Positions 50,267-59,356 of a DNA stretch of 64,000 nucleotides are shown here, in pieces; within the stretch, counting starts at the first letter, position 1; each line of letters starts with the position of its first letter. A program made the position numbers and the translations under genes. Source of the DNA: Pyxidicoccus caerfyrddinensis (GTDB lineage Bacteria; Myxococcota; Myxococcia; Myxococcales; Myxococcaceae); contig NZ_JAAIYA010000013.1 in the NCBI RefSeq assembly GCF_010894405.1, positions 186,001-250,000 on the forward strand, in the 5' to 3' direction. The notes below the pieces were generated by a model. It was not told where the DNA came from and did not search any database. It saw nothing but the letters and a program-made list of their open reading frames with translations.

Positions 50267-51907
50267 TCAGCCCTTCTTCGCCGTCGGCTTGTTGATGTTG
50301 GCGAAGAAGTCGTTGCCCTTGTCGTCCACGACGATGAACGCGGGGAAGTCGACCACGTCGATCTTCCACACGGCCTCCATGCCCAGCTCCTGGTACTCCA
50401 GCACTTCCACCTTCTTGATGCAGTCCTGCGCCAGCCGCGCCGCCGGGCCGCCGATGGAGCCGAGGTAGAAGCCGCCGTGCTTCTTGCACGCCTCGGTGAC
50501 GGCGGGTGAGCGGTTGCCCTTGGCCAGCATCACGAAGCTGCCGCCCTCGGCCTGGAACTGGTCCACGTAGGCATCCATGCGTCCCGCCGTCGTCGGGCCG
50601 AACGAGCCGGAGGCGTAGCCCTCGGGCGTCTTCGCCGGGCCGGCGTAGTAGACCATGTAGTCCTTCAGGTACTGCGGCATCCCCTGTCCGGCATCCAGGC
50701 GCTCCTTGAGCTTCGCGTGGGCGATGTCGCGCGCCACCACCATGGGGCCAGAGAGCGACAGGCGCGTCCTGATGGGGTAGCGAGACAGCTCGGCGCGAAT
50801 CTCGCTCATGGGGCGGTTGAGGTCGATCTTCACCACCTCGCCGTCGAGGTCCGCCTCCGTCGTCTCGGGCAGGTACTTCGCGGGGTCCGCCTCCAGCTGC
50901 TCCAGGAAGATGCCGTCGCGCGTAATCTTCCCCAGCACCTGCCGGTCCGCCGAGCACGACACGGCGATGGCCACCGGGCAGGACGCGCCGTGGCGGGGCA
51001 GGCGGATGACGCGCACGTCGTGGCAGAAGTACTTGCCACCGAACTGCGCGCCGATGCCGGTGCGCTGGGTGAGCTTGAGCACCTCCTGCTCCAGCTCCAC
51101 GTCGCGGAAGCCGCGGCCCATGGCGTTGCCCTCGCGGGGCAGCGTGTCCAGGTAGCGCGCGGAGGCGTACTTGGCGGTCTTCAGCGCGTACTCGGCGGAG
51201 GTGCCGCCCACGACGATGGCCAGGTGGTACGGCGGGCACGCGGCGGTGCCCAGCGAGCGAATCTTCGCGTCGAGGAACGCGAGCAGGCTCTGCGGGTTGA
51301 GCAGCGCCTTGGTCTCCTGGAAGAGGTAGCTCTTGTTCGCGGAGCCGCCGCCCTTGGCCATGAAGAGGAATTTGTAGGCGTCGCCCTCGGTGGCGTAGAG
51401 CTCGATCTGCGCGGGGAGGTTGTTGTTGGTGTTGACCTCCTTGTACATGTCGAGCGCCGCCATCTGCGAGTAGCGCAGGTTGGACGTGCGGTACGTGTCG
51501 AACACGCCGCGCGAAATGGCCTCCTCGTCATTGCCGGTGGTGAGGACGTACTGGCCCTTCTTGCCCATGACGATGGCGGTGCCCGTGTCCTGGCAGGAGG
51601 GCAGCACGCCGCCGGCGGCGATGTTGGCGTTCTTCAGCAGCTCCAGCGCCACGAAGCGGTCATTCGCGGACGCCTCGGGGTCCTTCAGGATGTGGGCGAG
51701 CTGCCCGAGGTGGCCGGGGCGCAGCAGGTGCGCGATGTCGCGCATGGCCTGGCGGGTCAGCAGGGTGAGCCCCTCGGGCTCGACCTGGACGAAGGTGCGG
51801 CCAGCGGCCTCGAACGTGGAGACATGGTCCTTCGTGAGGAGCTTGAAGGGCGTCTCGTCCTTGCCCAGCGGCAACATTTCCTGGAACTGGAAGTCGTTCA
51901 TGGTCAT
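50267..51907 (-). CDS. Class I fumarate hydratase ([4Fe-4S] type)
   Basis: A 546-residue single-chain class I fumarase (FumA/FumB type). Cluster cysteines appear in LPSCQDTGTA, GTAACPPYH and AVSCSADRQ; the beta-domain shows SLSGPMVVARDIAHAK and GYASGSFGPTTAGRMD. It interconverts fumarate and malate in the citric acid cycle, and the Fe-S cluster makes it oxygen-sensitive. Start at ATG 51907 or 51901 (MTMNDF); no clear SD. Confidence 0.94.
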   Translation of the reverse strand: MTMNDFQFQEMLPLGKDETPFKLLTKDHVSTFEAAGRTFVQVEPEGLTLLTRQAMRDIAHLLRPGHLGQLAHILKDPEASANDRFVALELLKNANIAAGGVLPSCQDTGTAIVMGKKGQYVLTTGNDEEAISRGVFDTYRTSNLRYSQMAALDMYKEVNTNNNLPAQIELYATEGDAYKFLFMAKGGGSANKSYLFQETKALLNPQSLLAFLDAKIRSLGTAACPPYHLAIVVGGTSAEYALKTAKYASARYLDTLPREGNAMGRGFRDVELEQEVLKLTQRTGIGAQFGGKYFCHDVRVIRLPRHGASCPVAIAVSCSADRQVLGKITRDGIFLEQLEADPAKYLPETTEADLDGEVVKIDLNRPMSEIRAELSRYPIRTRLSLSGPMVVARDIAHAKLKERLDAGQGMPQYLKDYMVYYAGPAKTPEGYASGSFGPTTAGRMDAYVDQFQAEGGSFVMLAKGNRSPAVTEACKKHGGFYLGSIGGPAARLAQDCIKKVEVLEYQELGMEAVWKIDVVDFPAFIVVDDKGNDFFANINKPTAKKG

Positions 51908-52021
51908 AGGCGTAGCGCTGTTGGCGCGGGGTTGGGTAGCCGGAAGGCGCCTGTCGGGAGGGCCCGGCGGCCGGGGCCGAGAATCTCTCCCGATGGGAGC
52001 CAAAAGCGAGGGTGGGGGAGG

Positions 52022-52141
52022 TCAGTCGGACAGGGGCTCGAAGTCGGCCTTGGCGGTGCCGGGTGGGATATCCGAGGTGGGGTCGCCTTCCTCCAGGTCG
52101 TAGACGTGTCCACACGGGAGGCAGCGGTAACGCTGGGACAT
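52022..52141 (-). CDS. Half-size rubredoxin-like protein
   Basis: A 39-residue protein: RCLPCGHVYDLEEGDP and IPPGTAKADFEPLSD follow rubredoxin exactly, but it stops where rubredoxin continues with W-x-C-P-x-C-G. Only one CxxC pair is present, so a normal mononuclear Fe(Cys)4 site cannot form within one chain. A dimer could share the metal. The downstream sequence does not encode the missing knuckle in another frame, so it is not a simple frameshift. No clear SD. May be non-metal or zinc-binding. Confidence 0.6.
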   Translation of the reverse strand: MSQRYRCLPCGHVYDLEEGDPTSDIPPGTAKADFEPLSD

Positions 52142-52256
52142 GTCGGCATGGTAACGCGGGGCCAGGGCGGGGAGGCGGACGGAGGGTCGGCTGGTCGTCA
52201 GCCCGGGTGGCGGACAACTCGCGATGTGGCCCGGTTGTGAGATGCTGTAGCCCCCC

Positions 52257-53603
52257 GTGGCTTCCTCCACCTTTCAGGCACCGCTTCTTGTCATCATGGG
52301 ACTGCTCGCCGCCACCGCGCGCGCGGCCGAGCCTTCGTCCGTGGAGCAGCGGGCGCGCGAGGACCTGGACCGGCAGCTCCAGGCGCTGGTGAAGACACCT
52401 CCTCCCGAGGTGGTCATCTCCTTCGAGGGCCTTCCCGGCGCCGGCACCTCGCGCGGCTACAAGCTGGTGGAGGCGGACTTCTCCCTCAACAACCAGCCGC
52501 TGGCCGTCCCCGGGCCGGAGCAGCTCAACGCCCCGGGACAGCACCGGGTGGCGGTGGTGAAGGTGGACGAGGGCACTTTCACGCTCGTCTCGCGCGTCAC
52601 GTACACCAGCGACGCGTGGAACCTCTTCAGCGAGGAGAGCGGCTTCCTCTGGAAGCTGACGGCGTCCGTCACGTTCCAGGTGCAGAAGGGCCTGCGGGTG
52701 CGCGTGAAGGTGATGCCGGGCATCAACCCCACCGCGCCGGATCCGCGGCTGAAGCTGAAGCTGTCGCATGACGTCTCGGTGGAGATGACGGCGCAGCTCG
52801 CCGACGTGGCGATTCCGGATGCGCCGGACGCGGGCTCGCCCGTGAAGGTGGCGCAGACGCCGGTGGCGCCGCCCGTCACGACGCCGGTGCAGCCCGCGTC
52901 GGGGACGCAGGCGGCCACGGCCGCCGTGGTGGTCCCTGTGTCGCAGCGTCCCGAGGCGGGGCCGGTGGCGCCCGCGAAGCTGCTCCTGAAGGTGCTGGCG
53001 GGGAAGAAGCCGGTGGCGGCGACGGTGTACGTGCGCGGCAGGGGTGCGCCGCAGCAGGTGCTCCTGGACGCGAAGGCGCGCAAGCCCACGCAGGTGATGT
53101 TGCCGCCGGGTGACTACACGGTGGACGTGCTGTCTCGGGGCTACCTGGCGCAGACGCGCAGGGTGAAGCTGTCGCGCGAGGCGGAGCCCACGTTGGCCTT
53201 CACGTTGGCGAAGGCTCCGGCGAAGAAGACGCAGCAGCCCAGCGTGAAGAACGAGCGCGTGGATCTGCCGGGTGCGCCGCGCTTCGTGGAGAAGCAGTCG
53301 GCTCCGAAGAAGGGCTCCACCAACGGGCTGGCGCTGCTGGTGGACCTGCTGGTGCGCGACGAGTCGCTGCGCCTGCGCCTGGAAGGCCACACGGACAACC
53401 AGGAGGGCCCGGGCCCGTCGCGGCAGGGGCTGTCCGAGGCCCGTGCGAAGGCGGTGGCGGAGCTGCTCGTGGCCGCGGGGCTGGATGCGTCGCGGATTGA
53501 GACGGCGGGCCTGGGCGACACGCGCCCCAAGGCACCGAACCTGATTCCGCGCGGGCGTGAGCTGAATCGCCGCGTCGAGTTCGTGCTGCTGCGCTCGAAG
53601 TAG
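52257..53603 (+). CDS. OmpA-like peptidoglycan-binding outer-envelope protein
   Basis: A 448-residue protein with GTG start and a Sec signal (LLVIMGLLAATARA, cleaved after ~25). An N-terminal beta domain is followed by a Pro/Val/Thr-rich linker (~180-235), a PEGA-like segment (AATVYVRGRGAPQQV, LPPGDYTVDVLSRGY) and a C-terminal OmpA domain (LRLEGHTDNQEG, LSEARAKAVAELLVAAG, RELNRRVEFVL) that binds diaminopimelate peptidoglycan. Links outer layers to cell wall. Confidence 0.85.
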   Translation: MASSTFQAPLLVIMGLLAATARAAEPSSVEQRAREDLDRQLQALVKTPPPEVVISFEGLPGAGTSRGYKLVEADFSLNNQPLAVPGPEQLNAPGQHRVAVVKVDEGTFTLVSRVTYTSDAWNLFSEESGFLWKLTASVTFQVQKGLRVRVKVMPGINPTAPDPRLKLKLSHDVSVEMTAQLADVAIPDAPDAGSPVKVAQTPVAPPVTTPVQPASGTQAATAAVVVPVSQRPEAGPVAPAKLLLKVLAGKKPVAATVYVRGRGAPQQVLLDAKARKPTQVMLPPGDYTVDVLSRGYLAQTRRVKLSREAEPTLAFTLAKAPAKKTQQPSVKNERVDLPGAPRFVEKQSAPKKGSTNGLALLVDLLVRDESLRLRLEGHTDNQEGPGPSRQGLSEARAKAVAELLVAAGLDASRIETAGLGDTRPKAPNLIPRGRELNRRVEFVLLRSK

Positions 53604-53779
53604 GGCCAAGCGGTGGGGCCTTGTCGTACCAGCTTCTCCACTGCGCCTCGAGGTGCGCCGCATCGATGGTCGCAGCCTACCTGACCGGTTCATCGTCGAC
53701 GCGTTCCGGTAGACTCCCGCTCCATTGAGTCCAGAGGTCGTGTGCCGAATGCGCGGCGCCACTCAGGAAGACGGGGGCC

Positions 53780-55243
53780 ATGACCATGTCGTCGCGAGAG
53801 CCGGTGAAGAACGAGTACCTGGACCAGGTGCGGGAGCAGCAGCAGCGTCTGGAGGTGGACCTGAAGGCGCGCAAGGTGATGGCCCCCGCGCAGATGCAGC
53901 AGAACGCCCTGCCCATGCGGCGCGCCGCGGGGCCCGTGGTGGTGGAGCGGACGGGCAACGCGGTGGACGTGCGCCTCACCGGCTTCTGGCGGTGGAAGAC
54001 CGTCATCGTCCCGCCGAACGCCTACGTCGTGCACACGCGCCGGGGACATGCCCAGCCGCTGCACATCGGGCTCGGGGTGTCGTTCCGGTTCGACCCGGCA
54101 CGGGACTCGTTCCTCGTCGCGCCCGGCGCGATGCAGACCATCATCATCAACGCGCACTGCATCTGCCGCGAGCTGCAGGGACTGCTCGTGCAGGGCTACG
54201 TGCAGTGGATCATCGAGGACTTCGGCACCGCATACCGGAAGCTGGACTTCACGGACGCGGAGGACCCGATGCGCGTGGTGAATGTGCAGCTGCGCGAGCA
54301 GGCGGAGGCGGCCATCAAGGACAAGGTCGCCACGATGAGCATCGACGCGGTGCTGTCCGACAAGCAGCCCATCATCGAGGAGCTGACGGCGCGCCTGCGG
54401 CACGTGGCCGAGGGCGGCGGCGGCGGGGACAAGGGACTGGGGCTGCGCATCGTCACGGTGCAGATCAAGGAGGCCGTGGTCAGCTCCGCGCGCCTGTGGG
54501 AGAGCCTCCAGACGCCGTTCCGCTCCGAGCGCGAGCGCGTGGCCCGGCTGGCGTCCCTGGGGACGGAAGAGGCGCTGTCGCACCGGGAGCTGGAGGTGAA
54601 GCAGGCCCGGGAGCGCACGCGGCTGGAGAGCGATGGCGAGCTGGCCATGCTCCGAGCGCACAAGGACGCGGAGGCGTACGACCGGACACAGACCGAGCGG
54701 CTGCGCCGGCAGCAGCGAGAGGAGGAGGACGCACGGAAGCTCGCGCTGGAGCGGCAGCAGTCCGCGCTCCAGACCGCGGACCTGGAGAAGGCGCGGCTGG
54801 CGGTGGAGGCGGAGCTGACGCGGCTGAAGCAGGAGGCCGAGGCCACGAAGCTCAAGCGCGAGGTGCTCGCCCAGACAGAGGTCGCCGACGTGCAGCGCGC
54901 GGCGGGGAACCGTCAGGCGAAGGCCGAGCTGGAGATGCTGGAGACGCGGCAGCGCATCCTCAATGAGCTCACCCCGGCCAACGTGCAGGCGCGGCTGGTG
55001 GAGCTGCTGCCGGACATCGCGGAGAAGCTGCCGAAGCCCCAGGAGCTGCGCTCGGTGTCCATCGGCGGGAGCGGCGGGACGCAGGACGGGCAGGGCGTGG
55101 CCACGTTGGTGGCGCAGATGATGGCCCTGGTGAACATCCTGAAGACCGATGGCACTCCACGCGCGCCCGCGAAGGCCGTGGCGGTGAGCCAGGGCGGAGC
55201 AGAAGGGGCTGGCGCGGTCGAGGTGACGCCCGCGCCTCGCTGA
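53780..55243 (+). CDS. SPFH/Band-7 (flotillin-like) protein
   Basis: A 487-residue protein. The SPFH-like domain spans ~50-270 (DVRLTGFWRWKTVIVPPNAYVV, VVNVQLREQAEAAIKDKVA, GLRIVTVQIKEAVV). A long Glu/Arg/Lys/Gln-rich coiled coil follows (~275-410), then a short C-terminal helix and Ala-rich tail. It lacks the usual N-terminal membrane hairpin, so it may be a soluble scaffold. Start MTMSS at 53780 or 53786. Ends facing the ParB-like gene. Confidence 0.75.
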   Translation: MTMSSREPVKNEYLDQVREQQQRLEVDLKARKVMAPAQMQQNALPMRRAAGPVVVERTGNAVDVRLTGFWRWKTVIVPPNAYVVHTRRGHAQPLHIGLGVSFRFDPARDSFLVAPGAMQTIIINAHCICRELQGLLVQGYVQWIIEDFGTAYRKLDFTDAEDPMRVVNVQLREQAEAAIKDKVATMSIDAVLSDKQPIIEELTARLRHVAEGGGGGDKGLGLRIVTVQIKEAVVSSARLWESLQTPFRSERERVARLASLGTEEALSHRELEVKQARERTRLESDGELAMLRAHKDAEAYDRTQTERLRRQQREEEDARKLALERQQSALQTADLEKARLAVEAELTRLKQEAEATKLKREVLAQTEVADVQRAAGNRQAKAELEMLETRQRILNELTPANVQARLVELLPDIAEKLPKPQELRSVSIGGSGGTQDGQGVATLVAQMMALVNILKTDGTPRAPAKAVAVSQGGAEGAGAVEVTPAPR

Positions 55244-55256
55244 GCCCTGCCGGACC

Positions 55257-56306
55257 TCAGTCCCTGGCGGAGACGAACCACTCCCAGTCGTCCTCCGCCA
55301 GGGGAACGGTGTTCCGCGCCCGCCACGCGAGCACCTCCGCACGCCAGGCTTCGACGCCTCCCGCGAGGGGCCATGCGCGGGTGATGGTGCCTCGCTCGGG
55401 CCAGTTGAAGCTGCGCAGCAACTGGCGATTGACGCGGTCGATGACCTCCGGCGTCGCCCCGGCGCGCAGTTGAAGCTCCGCGCCAATCAGGGCGCCTTCC
55501 TCGCGGACCTTGCTCTCGGGGCGCCGCGTCTCGATGTAGGGCCAGAGCCCCAGGAGGGGCGGCTCCCGTCCTTCGAGCAGCGCCGCATGGATGCGGTCAT
55601 GCCCGTCCAGCACGAGCCACTTCGAGAGGATGTCCACGTAGAGCAGCAGTGCCGGGGGCAGCGTTCCTTCCCTCGCGTGCTTGCGCCAGCTCTTGATGCG
55701 GCCGTCCTCCGCGTCGGACGGCGGGCGCAGCGGCAGCACGACACCGGGGTTGTGTTGCGGCAGGTCTTCCCACCAGTGCTCCGCCCATGCCGGCTGGAAG
55801 CGCAGCACGGCGTTCAGTGAATGCGGCGGTGTGGGCGGTTGGCCAAACGACCATTCCATCGTGCTGACGGCATGGCGTGATGACTGGTCCGCCGGGTGGG
55901 GCCGTACGGGTCGCAAGCACCAGCGGCCCGTGTGGAGCAGCGACGCGGGAGCCTCCACGAGCACACGCGCCAGCTTCCGTGCCCAGGCTTCCCACCACGG
56001 CGGAGTCCCGGGGGCGTCCGTCACGGTGCGCACCTCGGGCGCTGACAGTGACGGCAGGCGCCATGGCGTGTGCGGCGTCCCTCGGACCAGGACGCACTGG
56101 TCCCAGTAGTCCGCGATGCGCGCCCAGAGCAGCGGCTGGCCTCCACTCAACAGCCGCAGCCGGTAGCCTGGTGCGGCCTCCAGGTGCAGGGCGGGGCGCT
56201 GCAGCCAGCGTCCCCGCGCGGGCACGTCCAGCAACAGGCCCGGGCCCGCGACGGGCAGGTGCCAGTCCTCGGTGTCGTCGACGGTGAATGAAACGCCCGG
56301 GTGCAT
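55257..56306 (-). CDS. ParB-like nuclease-fold protein
   Basis: A 349-residue protein. LVLDGHDRIHAALLEGREP (about residue 220) is the ParB/sulfiredoxin-type phosphoryl-binding motif (GxxR-like 'DGHDR'), preceded by LYVDILSKW. The N-terminal ~190 residues, Trp- and Pro-rich, match nothing I know. SD GAGGAGG lies before ATG 56306; the frame opens 29 codons earlier without support. Possibly a DNA or nucleotide-binding accessory protein; function unknown. Confidence 0.6.
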   Translation of the reverse strand: MHPGVSFTVDDTEDWHLPVAGPGLLLDVPARGRWLQRPALHLEAAPGYRLRLLSGGQPLLWARIADYWDQCVLVRGTPHTPWRLPSLSAPEVRTVTDAPGTPPWWEAWARKLARVLVEAPASLLHTGRWCLRPVRPHPADQSSRHAVSTMEWSFGQPPTPPHSLNAVLRFQPAWAEHWWEDLPQHNPGVVLPLRPPSDAEDGRIKSWRKHAREGTLPPALLLYVDILSKWLVLDGHDRIHAALLEGREPPLLGLWPYIETRRPESKVREEGALIGAELQLRAGATPEVIDRVNRQLLRSFNWPERGTITRAWPLAGGVEAWRAEVLAWRARNTVPLAEDDWEWFVSARD

Positions 56307-56412
56307 GCGTCCTCCTCGGTTCCGGATGATGCCAGCTGGTGCCCTGCACGGTGGTGACAGTTCCCACGAACCCCGGTGTTTTCGTCCCGCCACTCACCGC
56401 GGAGACAAACCC

Positions 56413-57858
56413 ATGGTTCGCAGGCGCTTCATTGCGTGTCTGACCGGTGCGCTCGCACTCGGCGGACCTACCGGCTGCACGGATTCGATTCAGGACGAAG
56501 CGCGGGCTCCCGAGCCCTCGGTGGAGGCCCAGGCCACGTCCGAGCTGGGCAGCACATCCGCGGGGAAGAAGCTCTTCACCGAGGCGTTCGCGAATACCAA
56601 CGGACGCTCCTGCGCCACGTGCCACGTCCTCGACGCGAGCACGGCCCTCCCGCCCGCGAATGTCGAGGCGCGTCTGGCCGCCAACCCGAAGGACCCGCTA
56701 TTCAACCGCATCGACGCGGACGACCCGGACGCGGCCGTCCCCACGTACGAGCACCTCCGGAAGGGGCTTGTGCGCGTGGTGCTGCCGCTTCCCGCCAACA
56801 TGGATGTCATCGACGTCGACGGCCACGTCATCACCCCCGCCGACCGGAAGATCGCCGTGTGGCGCGCGGTGCCGAGCATCCAGGACACCGCCATCACCGG
56901 CGCCTTCCAGTACGACGGCCGCGAAGCCCACCTGGAAGCGCAGGCCCAGTCCGCCGTCACCAGCCACAGCCAGGGCGGCCCGGTGGCGCCGGCCCAGCTC
57001 CGCAAGCTCGCCGATTTCGAGCGGAGCGTGTTCTCGTCACCTCGCGCGTGGTTCGTCTCGCAGTGGCTCGCCGCCGGAGTTCCCCGCGCCCAGGTCCCCA
57101 TTCCCGAGGACTTCATGCTGCTCGGTCCCCAGGAGCAGCGCGGCAGGAAGGTCTTCCAGGCCGCCTGCGAAGGGTGCCACGGCGGCGCCACGCTGACGGA
57201 CGTCGCGCACCCGGGGCTGAATCAGCTCGCGCGACAGGGATTGCTCCTGAAGCCCGATGGCAACGTCGTGTTCACCATCGTCCCGGAGGTGGGCCCCGTT
57301 CCCGTGGCGGTGCCGCGCGCGAATGACACGTTCCTCAACGTGGGGTTCGGGTTCTTCTCCTACCTGGGACAGCTCGGACAGTTCCCCACCTACAACGCCT
57401 CTGTCGAGCTGCCCCGGTATCGCTTCCGCTTCTACACGGATGGCACGCGCCAGCAGCAGGTGACAGACCTCCCGCCCATTCCCGTGACGGCCAGCGGGGA
57501 CCCGTACGATGGCAATCCGAAGCTGGACGAGAACGGCGCCCCGATTGTCGGCCCCAATTTCGCCCCGCAGTGGTTCACCACGGATGCGGGCCGCGCGCTC
57601 ATCACCGGCGACCCGCTGGACTTCGAGCTCTTCGACATCCCCACGCTTCGAGGCGTCGCGGGGACGGCACCGTACTTCCACGACAACAGCCACCAGACGT
57701 TGAAGGACGTCGTGGATACCTACAGCCGGTTCGTCCTGCCCGTCGTGACTTCGCTGAACCTGCCGGCCGTCCACCCACCGGAGACTCCAGGCGGGCTCCC
57801 AGAGTCGCTCAGTCCCGCGCAGAAGGAGGACCTGCTCAGGTTCCTCGACCAACTCTAA
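56413..57858 (+). CDS. Dihaem MauG/cytochrome c peroxidase family lipoprotein
   Basis: A 481-residue exported protein (MVRRRFIACLTGALALG...; lipobox-like PTGC at residue ~22). Two haem-attachment sites: SCATCH and CEGCHGGAT. Late RGVAGTAPYFHDNSHQTLKDV with a candidate distal ligand is typical of the bacterial dihaem peroxidase/MauG family. Periplasmic electron transfer, peroxide reduction or protein oxidation are possible. ATG 56413 follows GGAGA. The C-terminus is followed by a 13-bp tandem duplication (57858-57883). Confidence 0.85.
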   Translation: MVRRRFIACLTGALALGGPTGCTDSIQDEARAPEPSVEAQATSELGSTSAGKKLFTEAFANTNGRSCATCHVLDASTALPPANVEARLAANPKDPLFNRIDADDPDAAVPTYEHLRKGLVRVVLPLPANMDVIDVDGHVITPADRKIAVWRAVPSIQDTAITGAFQYDGREAHLEAQAQSAVTSHSQGGPVAPAQLRKLADFERSVFSSPRAWFVSQWLAAGVPRAQVPIPEDFMLLGPQEQRGRKVFQAACEGCHGGATLTDVAHPGLNQLARQGLLLKPDGNVVFTIVPEVGPVPVAVPRANDTFLNVGFGFFSYLGQLGQFPTYNASVELPRYRFRFYTDGTRQQQVTDLPPIPVTASGDPYDGNPKLDENGAPIVGPNFAPQWFTTDAGRALITGDPLDFELFDIPTLRGVAGTAPYFHDNSHQTLKDVVDTYSRFVLPVVTSLNLPAVHPPETPGGLPESLSPAQKEDLLRFLDQL

Positions 57859-57883
57859 GCGGGAAGGCTGAGCGGGAAGGCTG
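57858..57883 (+). repeat. 13-bp direct tandem duplication
   Basis: AGCGGGAAGGCTG occurs twice head to tail, beginning in the stop codon of the MauG-like gene and running into the leader of the next gene. Small slippage duplication; no function seen. Confidence 0.8.
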
Positions 57884-57929
57884 GGATGCGCCTCCGGGTT
57901 GAAGCACAGTGCGGCCTCGGAGGTGCACG

Positions 57930-59312
57930 GTGACGACCCAGGGGACAGCGGACTTGTTGCGGGAGCTGGCGGCCGTACTGCCACAGGAGTCGCTCGTCAC
58001 CGACGCCGACGTGCTCGAAGCCCACCGGCGCGACCAGGCCGAGTGGGCTCCCGCCGGTACGCCCCGCGTCCTCGTCCGCCCCGCTTCCACCGCGGAAGTC
58101 CAGGCAGTGCTCCGCGTGGCCTCCGTCCTCCATGTCCCCGTGGTGCCTCGGGGCGCGGGCTCGGGCCTGTCGGGTGGGGCGAACGCGGTGGACGGCTGCA
58201 TCGTCCTCTCACTCTCGCGCATGAACCGCGTGCTGGAGGTGGACCGGCGCGGCATGTTCGCCGTCGTGCAACCCGGCGCGCTCAACGCCGCGGTGAAGGC
58301 CGCCGCAGCCGAGCAGGGACTCTGGTACGCGCCCGACCCCGCGAGCTGGGAGTTCTCCTCCATCGGCGGCAACCTCGCCACCAACGCGGGCGGCCTGTGC
58401 TGTGTGAAGTACGGCGTGACAGGGGATGCCGTGCTCGGCCTGGAGGCCGTCCTCGCGGATGGCTCCGTCGTCCGCACCGGCGGGCGCACGATGAAGAGCT
58501 CCGCCGGCTATGGCCTCACCCGCCTCTTCGTCGGCTCCGAGGGCACGCTCGGCGTCATCACCGAGGCCACGCTGAAGCTCCGGCCCCGGCCGCCGAAGGC
58601 GACGACGCTCGTCGCTTCGTTCCCCACGCTCGTGGGCGCGGGCGTGGCCGTGACGGACATCATGGCGTCCACGCGTCCCTCGCTCCTGGAGTTGATGGAC
58701 CGCTCCACCGTCCGCGCCGTGGAGTCCTATGGGCCCATGGGATTGGACGTCAACGCGGCGGCCCTGCTGCTGGCCCGCTCCGACGCGGGAGGAGAGCAGG
58801 GCGTCGCGGAAATCGCTCGCATGGCCTCGGCCTGTGAGGCCGCCGGGGCCACCTTCGTCGCGCAGTCCGCCGATGAAGCCGAGGGCGAGCTGCTGATGCA
58901 GGCCCGCCGGCTCGCCTATCCCGCGCTGGAGAAGCAGGGCGCCACGCTGCTCGACGACGTGGGTGTGCCGCTGTCGCGCATCACCGATCTGCTCGCGGCG
59001 GTGGAGGAGATTGCCTCGCGGCGGGGCGTGCTCATCGGCACCTTCGGCCATGCTGGCGACGGCAACATGCATCCCACCGTCGTCTTCGACCGGAGTGACT
59101 CCGTGGCCCTGGAGCGGGCCCGCGCCGCGTTCGATGACATCCTCCATGCAGCGCTCGAGCTCGGAGGCACCATCACCGGCGAGCACGGCGTCGGCGCGCT
59201 CAAGCGGCCCTTTCTCGGCGAACAGCTCGGCGCGGGTGGGCTCCACCTGCACCACGCCATCAAGCGCGCGATGGACCCACTCGGCATCCTCAACCCGGGC
59301 AAGGTGTTCTGA
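57930..59312 (+). CDS. FAD-linked oxidase, GlcD/D-lactate dehydrogenase type
   Basis: A 460-residue flavoprotein. FAD-binding PCMH domain: VVPRGAGSGLSGGANAV, ASWEFSSIGGNLATNAGGLC and VGSEGTLGVITEATLKLRP. C-terminal catalytic domain: GTFGHAGDGNMHP and GTITGEHGVGALKR with substrate-binding His residues. It oxidises 2-hydroxy acids such as glycolate or D-lactate and feeds electrons to quinone. Start is GTG 57930, five bases after GGAGGT; an earlier GTG at 57909 overlaps the SD. GlcE/GlcF partners are absent here. Confidence 0.9.
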   Translation: MTTQGTADLLRELAAVLPQESLVTDADVLEAHRRDQAEWAPAGTPRVLVRPASTAEVQAVLRVASVLHVPVVPRGAGSGLSGGANAVDGCIVLSLSRMNRVLEVDRRGMFAVVQPGALNAAVKAAAAEQGLWYAPDPASWEFSSIGGNLATNAGGLCCVKYGVTGDAVLGLEAVLADGSVVRTGGRTMKSSAGYGLTRLFVGSEGTLGVITEATLKLRPRPPKATTLVASFPTLVGAGVAVTDIMASTRPSLLELMDRSTVRAVESYGPMGLDVNAAALLLARSDAGGEQGVAEIARMASACEAAGATFVAQSADEAEGELLMQARRLAYPALEKQGATLLDDVGVPLSRITDLLAAVEEIASRRGVLIGTFGHAGDGNMHPTVVFDRSDSVALERARAAFDDILHAALELGGTITGEHGVGALKRPFLGEQLGAGGLHLHHAIKRAMDPLGILNPGKVF

Positions 59313-59356
59313 CCTCCGCCCCCGCTCGTGCGAGAGTACGCGCCCGGAGAGTCCCC

